From: Achromobacter xylosoxidans
Lineage (GTDB): Bacteria > Pseudomonadota > Gammaproteobacteria > Burkholderiales > Burkholderiaceae_B
DNA length: 64,000 bases
Direction of reading: 5' to 3'
NCBI RefSeq assembly: GCF_014490035.1
Contig: NZ_CP061008.1
Location: forward strand, 4,340,001 to 4,404,000
In this document: piece after piece, positions 17,880-26,293 of the stretch
How the letters are laid out: each line of letters opens with the position of its first letter
How positions within the stretch are numbered: position 1 is the first letter of the stretch
Program-made: the position numbers and the translations under genes
The notes under the pieces: model-generated
Told to the model about the DNA's origin: nothing
Databases searched by the model: none
The model's input: only the letters and a program-made list of their open reading frames with translations

Positions 17880-19124
17880 TCAGCGGCGCGCCTTCTCCAC
17901 ATCCGGCAGCAGGATCGCGACCACGCCCAGCAGCGGCAGATAGGCGCAGACCTGGTACACGTAGCCGATGCTGGTGGCGTCGGCCAGCTTGCCCAGCGCT
18001 GCGGCGCCCACGCCGCCCATGCCGAAGGCAAAGCCGAAGAACAGTCCGGCGATCATCCCCACCTTGCCCGGCACCAGCTCCTGCGCATAGACCACGATGG
18101 CCGAGAACGCCGAGGCCAGCACCATGCCGATGATCACCACCAGCACGCCGGTCCAAAACAGGTTCATGTAGGGCAGCAGCAGCGTGAACGGCGCCACGCC
18201 CAGGATCGACACCCAGATCACGATCTTGCGGCCGATGCGGTCGCCGACCGGCCCGCCCACCACGGTTCCCACCGCCACCGCGGCCAGGAACAGGAACAGG
18301 TAGAGCTGCGCCTCCCGCACCGACAGCGCGAACTTGTCGATCAGGTAGAAGGTGAAATAGCTGTTCAGGCTGGCCAGGTAGAAATACTTGGAGAAGACCA
18401 GCACGCCCAGCACCGCCAATGCGCCCAGCACCTGGTTGCGCGACAGCCCGTTGCCCGCGCCCTCGCGCCGCGCGCGCGGCTTGAGCAGCACGCGGTTGGC
18501 GCTGTACCAGCGGCCGATGCCGGTCAGCACCACGATGCCGAACAGCGCCGCCAGCGAAAACCAGGCCACGCTGCGCTGCCCGTGCGGAATGATGAACAAC
18601 GCGGCCAGCAGCGGCCCCAGCGCCGAGCCCACATTGCCGCCCACCTGGAACAGCGACTGCGCCAATCCATGGCGTCCGCCGGACGCCATGCGCGCCACGC
18701 GCGAGGACTCCGGATGGAACACCGACGAGCCCGTGCCCACCAGCACCGCGGCCACCAGCAGCCAGCCGAACGACGGCGCCATCGACAGCAGCAACAGCCC
18801 CAGCAGGGTGAAGCCCATGCCCACCGGCAGCGAGTACGGCTTGGGGTTGCGGTCCGTATAAAAGCCGATGAAAGGCTGCAGCAGCGAGGCCGCAAGCTGA
18901 TAGACCAGGGTGATCAGGCCGATCTGCGCGAACGACAGGCTGAACGAATCCTTCAGCATGGGATAGATGGCCAACAGGATCGACTGGATCATGTCGTTCA
19001 TCAGGTGCGCCACGCTGATCGCGCCCAGCACCTTGAAGGCGGTGGACGGATCCGATGAGGCGGCGGGCGGTGGAGCCGTATTGGCGGCGGTGACGCCGGC
19101 GGCGGAATTCTGCGGTGGATTCAT
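17880..19124 (-). CDS. fsr: MFS exporter, fosmidomycin-resistance (Fsr) type
   Basis: The 414-residue protein from ATG 19124 has about twelve hydrophobic helices and the Fsr signature segments AHLMNDMIQSILLAIYPMLKDSFSLSFAQIG, FHPESSRVARMASGGRHGLAQS and GGPVGDRIGRK. Fsr proteins are proton-driven inner-membrane exporters linked to fosmidomycin and related drugs. A longer reading from 19259 would add non-conserved sequence. The N-terminal 30 residues are rich in Pro, Ala and Ser and are probably cytoplasmic. It is divergent from an AraC-type regulator, which may control it. The actual substrate here is unknown. Confidence 0.88.
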   Translation of the reverse strand: MNPPQNSAAGVTAANTAPPPAASSDPSTAFKVLGAISVAHLMNDMIQSILLAIYPMLKDSFSLSFAQIGLITLVYQLAASLLQPFIGFYTDRNPKPYSLPVGMGFTLLGLLLLSMAPSFGWLLVAAVLVGTGSSVFHPESSRVARMASGGRHGLAQSLFQVGGNVGSALGPLLAALFIIPHGQRSVAWFSLAALFGIVVLTGIGRWYSANRVLLKPRARREGAGNGLSRNQVLGALAVLGVLVFSKYFYLASLNSYFTFYLIDKFALSVREAQLYLFLFLAAVAVGTVVGGPVGDRIGRKIVIWVSILGVAPFTLLLPYMNLFWTGVLVVIIGMVLASAFSAIVVYAQELVPGKVGMIAGLFFGFAFGMGGVGAAALGKLADATSIGYVYQVCAYLPLLGVVAILLPDVEKARR

Positions 19125-19230
19125 GGGTGGCGGACGGGGATAAAGTGGGAGCATGCCCGGCAGCGCGCCGGGACCTGTAGCCAGTGTAGGAATCCGGGAC
19201 GGAACCGATCTGCCAATTTTCGTCGCACAA

Positions 19231-19252
19231 GTGACAAAATACGGTGACAAAA
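19231..19252. promoter_or_regulatory. direct repeat GTGACAAAA in fsr/araC divergent region
   Basis: GTGACAAAA occurs at 19231-19239 and 19244-19252, 13 bases apart. AraC-family regulators often bind direct repeats, so this is a candidate operator for the adjacent regulator. The assignment is inference from position and symmetry only. Confidence 0.4.
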
Positions 19253-19288
19253 ACCGCAAATCACGCCTGAGCCGCCCTGCTCATCCTT

Positions 19289-20107
19289 ATGCCGGAAGTG
19301 ACACGCATGCCCGCCCGACTCCTTTTGCCCGACCCCGCCCGCAGCGTCAATCCGCAGGACTACCAGCATCGGCCGCGCGCCGTGACGGCCATGGCCAAGG
19401 AATTCCCGCCGGGCACCCGCACGGGCACCCACTCGCACCCCCGAGCGCAACTGGTCTACGCGGTCGAAGGCGTCATGCGCGTCACCACGCCCAGCGGCTT
19501 CTGGGCCCTGCCGCCGCTGCGCGCGCTGTGGGTGCCTGCCGGCGTGCCGCATGGCGTGGACATGGTGGGCGCGGTATCCATGCGTTCGCTCTACCTCGAA
19601 GCCGAGACCGCCCGCGACTACTGGCCGCAGTGCCAGGTGGTCGAGGTCGGCGGCCTGCTACGCGAGCTGATCCTGGCCCTGACCGCCGAGCCCATCGACT
19701 ATCCGCTGGACGGCCGCGCCGGGCAGGTCGCCGCCCTGCTGCTCTCCGAACTGGCCGCCGCCCGCGTGGCGCCGCTGCAGATCCCCTGGCCGCGCGACCG
19801 CCGCCTGCAGACCATATGCGCGGCCATCCTGGACGATCCCGGACTGCAGCGCGGCATCGAGGACTGGGGCGACGAAGTCGGCGCCAGCGCGCGCACGCTG
19901 ATCCGCCTGTTCCAGGCGGAACTGGGGCTGAACTACCGGCAGTGGGTGCAGCAGGTCCGGCTGGCCGAGGCGGTGTGCCGGCTGTCGCAGGGCGTGCCGG
20001 TCGCGCGCATCGCCGCCGACCTGGGCTACCGCAGCACCAGCGCCTTCTCGGCCATGTTCCACCGCGCGCTGGGCGCGCCGCCGCAACGTTACCTGAACAA
20101 TAGCTGA
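19289..20107 (+). CDS. AraC-family regulator with N-terminal cupin
   Basis: The product is 272 residues from ATG 19289. A second in-frame ATG at 19307 has GGAAG eight bases upstream and may be the real start, giving 266 residues. Residues 30-110 form a cupin ligand domain (GTHSHPRAQLVYAVEGVMRV and PAGVPHGVDM). The C-terminal 100 residues carry two helix-turn-helix motifs (ASARTLIRLFQAELG and VARIAADLGYRSTSAFSAMFHRALG) and the closing PPQRYL. It is divergent from fsr with a 164-base gap, so control of that exporter is the simplest guess. The inducer is unknown. Confidence 0.92.
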   Translation: MPEVTRMPARLLLPDPARSVNPQDYQHRPRAVTAMAKEFPPGTRTGTHSHPRAQLVYAVEGVMRVTTPSGFWALPPLRALWVPAGVPHGVDMVGAVSMRSLYLEAETARDYWPQCQVVEVGGLLRELILALTAEPIDYPLDGRAGQVAALLLSELAAARVAPLQIPWPRDRRLQTICAAILDDPGLQRGIEDWGDEVGASARTLIRLFQAELGLNYRQWVQQVRLAEAVCRLSQGVPVARIAADLGYRSTSAFSAMFHRALGAPPQRYLNNS

Positions 20108-20214
20108 CGCCTGCAACCGGATTTGGCGTCATCCGCGACGCAATTCATGTTTAGTTACTGAAACCTTATGACCCTCTGGGCGGTCCATCGTGTTCTGCCC
20201 TAGAATCGCCTGCA

Positions 20215-22812
20215 ATGAGCACCCCCCAGCAATCCTCCGCCACCCCGGGCGGCAAACCGGGCCTCCCCTGGAAACGTATCCTCGTCAAGACCGGCGTGGC
20301 CGCCGGCGGCCTCGCCGTGTGCGGCGGCATCGCGCTCGGCCTGGCGCTGGCCCTGGCCTGGCCCAGCCTGCCCGACCTGCACGCCATGACGGACTACCGC
20401 CCCAGGGTGCCGCTGCGCATCTACACGGCGGACAAGGTGCTGATCGGCGAGTACGGCGAAGAGCACCGCAACGTGCTGCGCTTTGACGAAATTCCGCCCG
20501 TGATGCGCCAGGCGGTGCTGGCGGCCGAGGACGACCGCTTCTACAGCCACGGCGGCGTCGACTGGATGGGCGTGGCGCGCGCGGTGCTGACCAACCTCGT
20601 CAAGGGCTCCAAGAGCCAGGGCGGCAGCACCATCACGATGCAGGTGGCGCGCAATTTCTACCTGTCGTCGGAAAAGACCTATTCGCGCAAGTTCTATGAA
20701 CTGCTGCTGACGTTCAAGATCGAATCCGAGCTCTCCAAGGACCAGATCCTCGAGCTCTACATGAACCAGATCTACCTGGGCCACCGCGCCTATGGTTTCG
20801 CGGCCGCCTCGCGCACCTATCTGGGCAAGCCCCTGTCGGAAGTCACGCCGGCCGAGGCCGCCATGCTCGCCGGCATCCCCAAGGCGCCGTCGCGCTTCAA
20901 CCCCATCACCAATTTCCCGCGCGCCGAGATCCGCCAGCACTACGTGCTGGGCCGCATGAAAACGCTGGGCTATCTCACGCCCGAACAGGCCGACGAAGCG
21001 CTCAAGCAGCGCCTGACCATCCGCGGCGCGGACGGCGCCAGCGCGCGCGGCTTCGCGATCCACGGCGACTACCCAGCCGAATTGGCGCGCCAGCTGATGT
21101 ACGGCGTGTTCCAGGAACAGACCTACAGCAAGGGCATCGACGTCTACACCACCATCGATTCCAAGGACCAGGAAGCCGCCTACCGCGCCGTGCGCGACGG
21201 CGTGATGGACTACACGCGCCGCGCCGTCTATCCGGGTCCGGAAGACCAGATCGACCTGCCCGAGGGCGTCGAGCAGGACCCGGCCGCGCTGGATGAAATC
21301 CTGGACGGCGTGCAGGAAAAAACGCCTGACAGCGAAGACCTGCTGACCGCCGTGGTGCTGGCCGCCAGCCCCACCGAAGTGACGCTGGCGCGCAGCGCGC
21401 GCGACATCATCACCATCAATGACAAGAAGGCACTGGCGGTGGTGGCGCGCGCCCTCAACCCCAAGGCCAGCGACAGCCAGCGGCTGCGCCGCGGCTCGGT
21501 CGTCTACATCCACAAGAACGGCGACGGCTGGGAAATCATCAACATGCCGACGCTGCAGGCGGCGCTGGTCTCGATGGTGCCCCAGGACGGCGCCATCCGC
21601 GCCATGATCGGCGGCTTCGACTACAACCGCGGCGGCTTCAACCGCGTGACGCAAGCCTGGCGCCAGCCGGGCTCCAACATCAAGCCCTTCGTCTACGCCG
21701 CGGCGCTGGAGCGCGGCCTGACCCCGGCCACCCAGATCTCCGACCAGCCCTTCATGCTGACCGCGGAGCAAACCGGCTCCAAGGCCTGGCAGCCCAAGAA
21801 CGACGGCAACAAGTACGAACCCATGCTGACCCTGCGCCAGGGCCTCATGCGTTCCAAGAACATGGTGTCGATCCGCATCCTGCAGGCCATCTCGCCGCAG
21901 TATGCGCAGGACTACCTGACCCGCTTCGGCTTCGACAAGTCGCGCTGGCCGGCCGTGCTGCCGCTGGCGCTGGGCGCCGGCGGCGCCACGCCGCTGCAGG
22001 TGGTCAACGGCTACAGCGTATTCGCCAATGGCGGCTACCGCGTCACCCCCTATCTGGTGGACCGCGTCACCGACCGTTCGGGCAACGTGCTGATGCAGGC
22101 GCAACCGGTCGTCGCCGGCGACGCCCTGGCGCGCGCCATCGATCCCCGCACCGCCTGGGTCATGGACGACATCCTGCGCGGCGTCACGGTCAGCGGCACC
22201 GCCGCCCGCGCGCACCAGGTGCTCAAGCGCAACGACATCGGCGGCAAGACCGGCACCACCAACGAGGCCGTGGACGTGTGGTTCTCGGGCTTCACGCCCA
22301 GCCTGGCCACCACCGTCTGGATGGGCTTTGACCAGCCCAAGTCGCTGGGCACCAACGAATTCGGCAGCGGCCTGGCGCTTAGCACCTGGCTGGACTACAT
22401 GCAGCCGGCGTTGAAGGGCGTGCCGGAAGCCAAGCCCGCGCCGCGGCCGGACGGCCTGATCGTGGACAACGGCGAATACTATTTCTCGGAATTCCCGCCG
22501 GGCCAGGCCGTGGCCTCGCTGGACCTGTCCTCGGGCGACGCGCTGACCGATTTCCTGAACAACAACCGTTCGACGGACGGCGTGGACACCTCGGTCAAGC
22601 CCCTGCCGCCCGGCGGCGGCGCAATGCCGCAAAGCAGTCCCGCCCAACCGCCGGTGGCCGTGCCCGTTCCCGTGGCCCCTGCCGGCGGCGCGCCGGCGGG
22701 CAACGCGCCGCCCGCCATCCCGCCCATCCCCGTGCCGCGCGTGGACGCGGACGCCCCCGCCCGCGCCAGCGCCGTCAGTGGCGCCGCGCCGGTGGCCGCC
22801 CGGCCGCTCTGA
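20215..22812 (+). CDS. mrcA: penicillin-binding protein 1A (bifunctional transglycosylase/transpeptidase)
   Basis: The 865-residue class A PBP builds and cross-links peptidoglycan in the periplasm. It has one N-terminal membrane anchor (about residues 22-50). The glycosyltransferase domain has Glu105 in AAEDDRFY, then GGSTITMQVARNFYL. An OB-like insert follows. The transpeptidase domain has the acylated Ser487 in SNIK (Lys490), SKN at 547-549 and KTGTT from 678. The last 60 residues are a Pro/Ala-rich low-complexity tail. A TAGAAT -10-like hexamer lies at 20201-20206, very near the start. The phosphatase gene downstream converges. The call is secure. Confidence 0.96.
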   Translation: MSTPQQSSATPGGKPGLPWKRILVKTGVAAGGLAVCGGIALGLALALAWPSLPDLHAMTDYRPRVPLRIYTADKVLIGEYGEEHRNVLRFDEIPPVMRQAVLAAEDDRFYSHGGVDWMGVARAVLTNLVKGSKSQGGSTITMQVARNFYLSSEKTYSRKFYELLLTFKIESELSKDQILELYMNQIYLGHRAYGFAAASRTYLGKPLSEVTPAEAAMLAGIPKAPSRFNPITNFPRAEIRQHYVLGRMKTLGYLTPEQADEALKQRLTIRGADGASARGFAIHGDYPAELARQLMYGVFQEQTYSKGIDVYTTIDSKDQEAAYRAVRDGVMDYTRRAVYPGPEDQIDLPEGVEQDPAALDEILDGVQEKTPDSEDLLTAVVLAASPTEVTLARSARDIITINDKKALAVVARALNPKASDSQRLRRGSVVYIHKNGDGWEIINMPTLQAALVSMVPQDGAIRAMIGGFDYNRGGFNRVTQAWRQPGSNIKPFVYAAALERGLTPATQISDQPFMLTAEQTGSKAWQPKNDGNKYEPMLTLRQGLMRSKNMVSIRILQAISPQYAQDYLTRFGFDKSRWPAVLPLALGAGGATPLQVVNGYSVFANGGYRVTPYLVDRVTDRSGNVLMQAQPVVAGDALARAIDPRTAWVMDDILRGVTVSGTAARAHQVLKRNDIGGKTGTTNEAVDVWFSGFTPSLATTVWMGFDQPKSLGTNEFGSGLALSTWLDYMQPALKGVPEAKPAPRPDGLIVDNGEYYFSEFPPGQAVASLDLSSGDALTDFLNNNRSTDGVDTSVKPLPPGGGAMPQSSPAQPPVAVPVPVAPAGGAPAGNAPPAIPPIPVPRVDADAPARASAVSGAAPVAARPL

Positions 22813-22848
22813 CCGCGGCCGGCGCCAGCCGCCGGAAATCCAGGCCTG

Positions 22849-23562
22849 CTATTCCTGCTCCGCGAGTTCGGTCACGACCTCGCGCGGCCAGGCCCGCAGG
22901 GATTCCAGGTCCAGGAAAGTGAAGTAGCCGGATTTCCAGCCTTCGGTATCGATGTGGTAGACGTTGCCCAGCAGCAGCGGCGCCGGGACCGGCGTGTGTC
23001 CGGCCACCACCGCCCGCACCCCGCGGATGCCGGTGCGGTCCATTTGCCGCAGGCGGTCGCGCGACCACTGGCAGGCGGCGCTGGTGCGCCGGTAGCGATC
23101 CTGCAAGGCGGATTCCAGCCGCGGCCAGAACAGCACCGGACAATCCGCGTGCAGCAGCCCCACCGCGCCGTCCAGGGTTTCAACCTCGATGGCGATGGGC
23201 AATTGCGCGAAAGCCTCGGCAAAGACCTTTTGGCGATCAGCAGGCAGATCCAGGAACCAGCCGCCGCCGTAGCCGCGCCAGTTGTCCACGTCCACCTGCC
23301 CCGTACGCACGTGGCGGATCGCGTAATCCTCGTGATTGCCCTGGACCGCGTGGAACCATGGCCGGGCCAGCCACTCCAGGGCGGCCTCGCTTTCCGGCCC
23401 CCGGTCCACCAGGTCGCCGACCGAAAACAGGCGGTCCCGGGAGGGATCGAAGCCGAACTCGTCCAGGCTTTCCTGCAGGCGGGAAAAATGCCCATGCAAA
23501 TCGCCCACCGCGAAATCGCGGCCTAGCTCGTTGCGCGGGACTTTGAGAAAACGCTGCTCCAT
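22849..23562 (-). CDS. PPP-type metallophosphatase (PrpA/NinI-like Ser/Thr phosphatase)
   Basis: The 237-residue protein carries all signature motifs of the PPP phosphatase family found in lambda NinI and enterobacterial PrpA/PrpB. These are GDLHGH (Asp21, His23), GDLVDRGP (Asp50), GNHE (Asn76 to Glu78), a mid-chain LLHADCP and GHTPV. Two metal ions would be held by these residues. Members remove phosphate from Ser, Thr or Tyr, or cleave dinucleoside tetraphosphates. I cannot separate these roles from sequence. No signal peptide is seen. The gene converges with mrcA and is divergent from the PepSY gene. Confidence 0.88.
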   Translation of the reverse strand: MEQRFLKVPRNELGRDFAVGDLHGHFSRLQESLDEFGFDPSRDRLFSVGDLVDRGPESEAALEWLARPWFHAVQGNHEDYAIRHVRTGQVDVDNWRGYGGGWFLDLPADRQKVFAEAFAQLPIAIEVETLDGAVGLLHADCPVLFWPRLESALQDRYRRTSAACQWSRDRLRQMDRTGIRGVRAVVAGHTPVPAPLLLGNVYHIDTEGWKSGYFTFLDLESLRAWPREVVTELAEQE

Positions 23563-23664
23563 GATGATCCGGGGCTACCACTGGTTGATGCTCGATCCCT
23601 CTTTTTAACCCGCTTTCGCGCCGCCCCATCCATCCCCTTTTGCCCCGTCATGGTCAAAATTTGG

Positions 23665-23706
23665 TTACGAGAATCGAAACTATTCGCGATAATATTCAGC
23701 TTTCTC
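23665..23706 (+). promoter_or_regulatory. candidate promoter overlapping a possible Fur box
   Basis: TTACGA (23665-23670), 17 bases, then GATAAT (23688-23693) forms a fair sigma-70 promoter. The 19 bases at 23688-23706 match the GATAATGATAATCATTATC Fur consensus at 13 positions by eye. Iron control would fit the PepSY membrane gene downstream. This is a manual match only. Confidence 0.45.
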
Positions 23707-23739
23707 AAATCCGCGCCTGCAAGGGCCCCGCCCTCCCCC

Positions 23740-24915
23740 ATGACTGCCGCGTCCACCATCAAAACCTGGTATCTGGTCCATAAATGGACCAGCCTGGTCT
23801 GCACGATATTCCTGCTCGTCATCTGTCTTACCGGCTTGCCGCTGGTGTTCCACCACGAGATCGAACATTGGCTCGACGACGGCAAGCCGCTGTCCGACGT
23901 GCCGGCCTCGACCCCTCGCGCCGACCTGGACAAGCTGGTCGGCAGCGCCCGCGCCATGTATCCGGGCGAGGTCGTCGACTATCTGTTCTTCGATCCCGAC
24001 GAGCCGCAGGTCTACGTGGGCATGGCGAAAACGCCCGGCGACGGCCAGGTATCCGGCCACGCGGTGCGCATGGACGCCCGCACCGGCGACGTGCTGCTGG
24101 ACGGCCCGCTCTACACCCAGGACAAATTTTCCTTCATGGGCATCATGCTGGCGTTGCACGTGGACCTGTTCGCGGGGCTGCCCGGCGAGCTGTTCCTGGG
24201 CTTCATGGGGCTGCTGTTCTGCGTGGCGATCGTTTCCGGCGTGGTGCTCTATGGCCCCTTCATGAAGAAGCTGGAATTCGGCACGGTACGCGTCGCCCGC
24301 TCCACCCGCCTGAAATGGCTGGACCTGCACAACCTGCTGGGCATCGTGACGCTGGTCTGGGCCTTCGTGGTGGGCGTGACCGGCGTGATCAACGAACTCT
24401 CCACGCCGCTGTTCCGCCTGTGGCAGTCCACCGAACTGGTGCGCATCCTGGAACCCTACAAGGGCCAGAGCGTCCCCACCGAGCTGGCCTCGGCCCAAGG
24501 CGCGGCCGATACGGCCAGAAAGGCGCTGCCCGGCAACGAGGTATCGTTCATCGCCTTCCCCGGCAACGCCTTCGGCAGTCCCCACCACTACATCACCTGG
24601 ATGCGCGGCGACACGCCGCTTACCTCCAAGCTGAATACGCCCGTGCTGGTGGACGGCAAGACCGGCGAACTGACCACCGTGGCCAAGATGCCCTGGTACC
24701 TGACCGCGCTGGAACTGTCGCGGCCCCTGCACTTCGGCGATTACGGCGGCATGCCGCTGAAGATCATCTGGGCGCTGCTGGACGTCATCACCATCATCGT
24801 GCTGGTCAGCGGCCTCTATCTCTGGCTGGCCCGCCGCCGCGCCACCGAGGCGCGCATCGCCGAACTCGTGCGCAAGCACCAGGCCGCCGCCATCCCGAAA
24901 AGGACTCCCGCATGA
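23740..24915 (+). CDS. PepSY-associated transmembrane protein (iron/siderophore-uptake type)
   Basis: The 391-residue inner-membrane protein from ATG 23740 begins with a helix after HKWTSLVCTIFLLVICLTGLPLVFHHEI. It has two periplasmic PepSY-like segments and three further helices (for example FMGLLFCVAIVSGVVLYGP and WALLDVITIIVLVSGLYLWLARRR). Conserved histidines flank the helices (HKW, HVDLF, HNLLG), as in members proposed to reduce ferric siderophores. A longer in-frame start at 23650 lacks family support. It overlaps the following small gene by four bases (ATGA). A possible Fur box upstream supports iron regulation. The role is inferred from family. Confidence 0.85.
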   Translation: MTAASTIKTWYLVHKWTSLVCTIFLLVICLTGLPLVFHHEIEHWLDDGKPLSDVPASTPRADLDKLVGSARAMYPGEVVDYLFFDPDEPQVYVGMAKTPGDGQVSGHAVRMDARTGDVLLDGPLYTQDKFSFMGIMLALHVDLFAGLPGELFLGFMGLLFCVAIVSGVVLYGPFMKKLEFGTVRVARSTRLKWLDLHNLLGIVTLVWAFVVGVTGVINELSTPLFRLWQSTELVRILEPYKGQSVPTELASAQGAADTARKALPGNEVSFIAFPGNAFGSPHHYITWMRGDTPLTSKLNTPVLVDGKTGELTTVAKMPWYLTALELSRPLHFGDYGGMPLKIIWALLDVITIIVLVSGLYLWLARRRATEARIAELVRKHQAAAIPKRTPA

Positions 24916-25097
24916 GCAAAACGGCCCGTGGTTTCATGTTTGTCTGGGGCGCGCCGATCCTGCTGGGCGTACTCAGCGTGTTCGGCCTGCTGGCCGCCCT
25001 GCTGGGCACGGGAGGCTGGCACTGGGCGTCCTGGATCGCCCTGGCCATCCTGCTGGCGGTCATCGTGCGCTACTGGGTGTTCCCGCTGCAGCGCTAG
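24912..25097 (+). CDS. small two-helix membrane protein
   Basis: The 61-residue protein starts at the ATGA overlap with the PepSY gene stop, so it should be translationally coupled to it. Two hydrophobic helices (about residues 9-30 and 36-56) are separated by a Gly/Trp turn (GTGGWHW). It ends in a short basic tail (PLQR). No catalytic or metal motif is visible. Such small membrane proteins are common companions of PepSY-type ferric-reductase-like proteins and may assist assembly, but its function is unknown. Coding potential is supported by hydrophobic pattern and coupling rather than by a recognised family. Confidence 0.75.
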   Translation: MSKTARGFMFVWGAPILLGVLSVFGLLAALLGTGGWHWASWIALAILLAVIVRYWVFPLQR

Positions 25098-25130
25098 ACG
25101 CGACCGCCAGGCCCGTGCCGGCGTCCGGCA

Positions 25131-25958
25131 TTATTTGCCGAAGGTCTCGGGGTCCGGCCCCAGGCGCGCGCCTTGCTTGATGCCGTCGATGGCGGCCATG
25201 TCGGCCGCCGACAGTTCGAAGTCGAAGACGTCGATGTTCTCGCGGATGCGGGCGGGCGTCACCGACTTCGGGATCACGATCAGATCGTGCTGCAGATGCC
25301 AGCGCAGCGTCACCTGGGCCGGCGACTTGCCGTGCTTCCTGGCCAATTCCAGGATGACCTTGTCCTTGGCCACGCCGCCCTGGGCCAAGGGGCTCCATGA
25401 CTCCGTCGCGATGCCGTGCTTGGCGTGGAAAGCCCGCAGCGCCTGCTGGGTGAAGCCGGGGTGCAGTTCCACCTGGTTCACGGCCGGCGTCACGCCGGAC
25501 GCGTCGAGCAGCCGCTCCAGGTTGGCCTGGGTGAAGTTGGACACGCCGATCGAGCGCGCGCGGCCGTCTTCCTTCATTTCGATCATGGCCTTCCAGGCAT
25601 CCAGGAACTTCGTGCTGCCGGCGACGGGCCAATGGATCAGGTACAGGTCCACATAGGCCAGGCCCAGCTTTTCGAGGCTCTCGTCCATGGCCTTATGGGC
25701 CTCGTCGTAGCCGTGCCTGTCGTTCCAGAGCTTGGTCGTGACGTACAGATCCTTGCGCGCCACGCCGGCCGCGCGCAAGCCCGCGCCCACGCCAGCCTCG
25801 TTGCCATAGATGGCCGCGGTGTCCACCGAGCGGTAGCCTGCCGCCAGCGCCTCTTTCACGCTTGCGGCGGCCTGATCGTTCGGCACCTGCCAGACGCCCA
25901 GGCCCAGCTGGGGAATCTTGCCGCCGTCGTTCAATTGCATTGCCGGTACTTTCGCCAT
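25131..25958 (-). CDS. aldo/keto reductase
   Basis: The 275-residue protein (ATG 25958, with GGAGGGTC upstream) has the AKR barrel pattern and its full catalytic tetrad: Asp46 and Tyr51 in SVDTAAIYGN, Lys76 in VTTKLWN and His109 in LIHWP. The NADPH-binding end IPKSVTPARIREN is also present. It resembles the 2,5-diketo-D-gluconate reductase/methylglyoxal reductase group, which reduces aldehydes and ketones in the cytoplasm. It is transcribed alone on the minus strand. A 9-bp inverted repeat 58-91 bases upstream may be its operator. The physiological substrate cannot be told. Confidence 0.94.
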   Translation of the reverse strand: MAKVPAMQLNDGGKIPQLGLGVWQVPNDQAAASVKEALAAGYRSVDTAAIYGNEAGVGAGLRAAGVARKDLYVTTKLWNDRHGYDEAHKAMDESLEKLGLAYVDLYLIHWPVAGSTKFLDAWKAMIEMKEDGRARSIGVSNFTQANLERLLDASGVTPAVNQVELHPGFTQQALRAFHAKHGIATESWSPLAQGGVAKDKVILELARKHGKSPAQVTLRWHLQHDLIVIPKSVTPARIRENIDVFDFELSAADMAAIDGIKQGARLGPDPETFGK

Positions 25959-26293
25959 AAGACCCTCCGTAGCTTGCGACGCGACGTCCGCGCGGCGAAT
26001 ATGCGCCGGGTCGCGCAACCAAGGGGCAGCCAGGCTTCATCCTTGGTTGAGACAGTAAAGAACGGGCCCGCCAGGCTGCGCCCGAGTCACCATGCCGGAT
26101 TGAAAACCCCCGGGAGAGGTCTACACATCCCAGGGGTCGTGAGGCCGATATTACCCCCAGAGCCGCAAAATCCCTGAATGCCCTCTGCCAAAGCAGGCGT
26201 TTTCGCCCCTGGGCGCGGCGCTGCGGCAGAATTGGCGCCTGTGGCCGATAATGCGCTTCCGACGGCCCGACGGCCCATGCATCCCCCCAGACC
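25959..26293. other. 335-bp divergent intergenic region with a CAACCAAGG inverted repeat
   Basis: No gene is supported here. A perfect 9-bp inverted repeat, CAACCAAGG (26016-26024) and CCTTGGTTG (26041-26049), with 16 bases between, lies upstream of the aldo/keto reductase and could be an operator. A GATAAT hexamer at 26247-26252 may be a -10 for the ABC exporter, but no good -35 was found. Confidence 0.45.

Noticed and set aside
20200-22647. An 815-codon minus-strand open frame opposite mrcA
   Set aside because: Shadow of PBP1A; no motif or start signal supports it.
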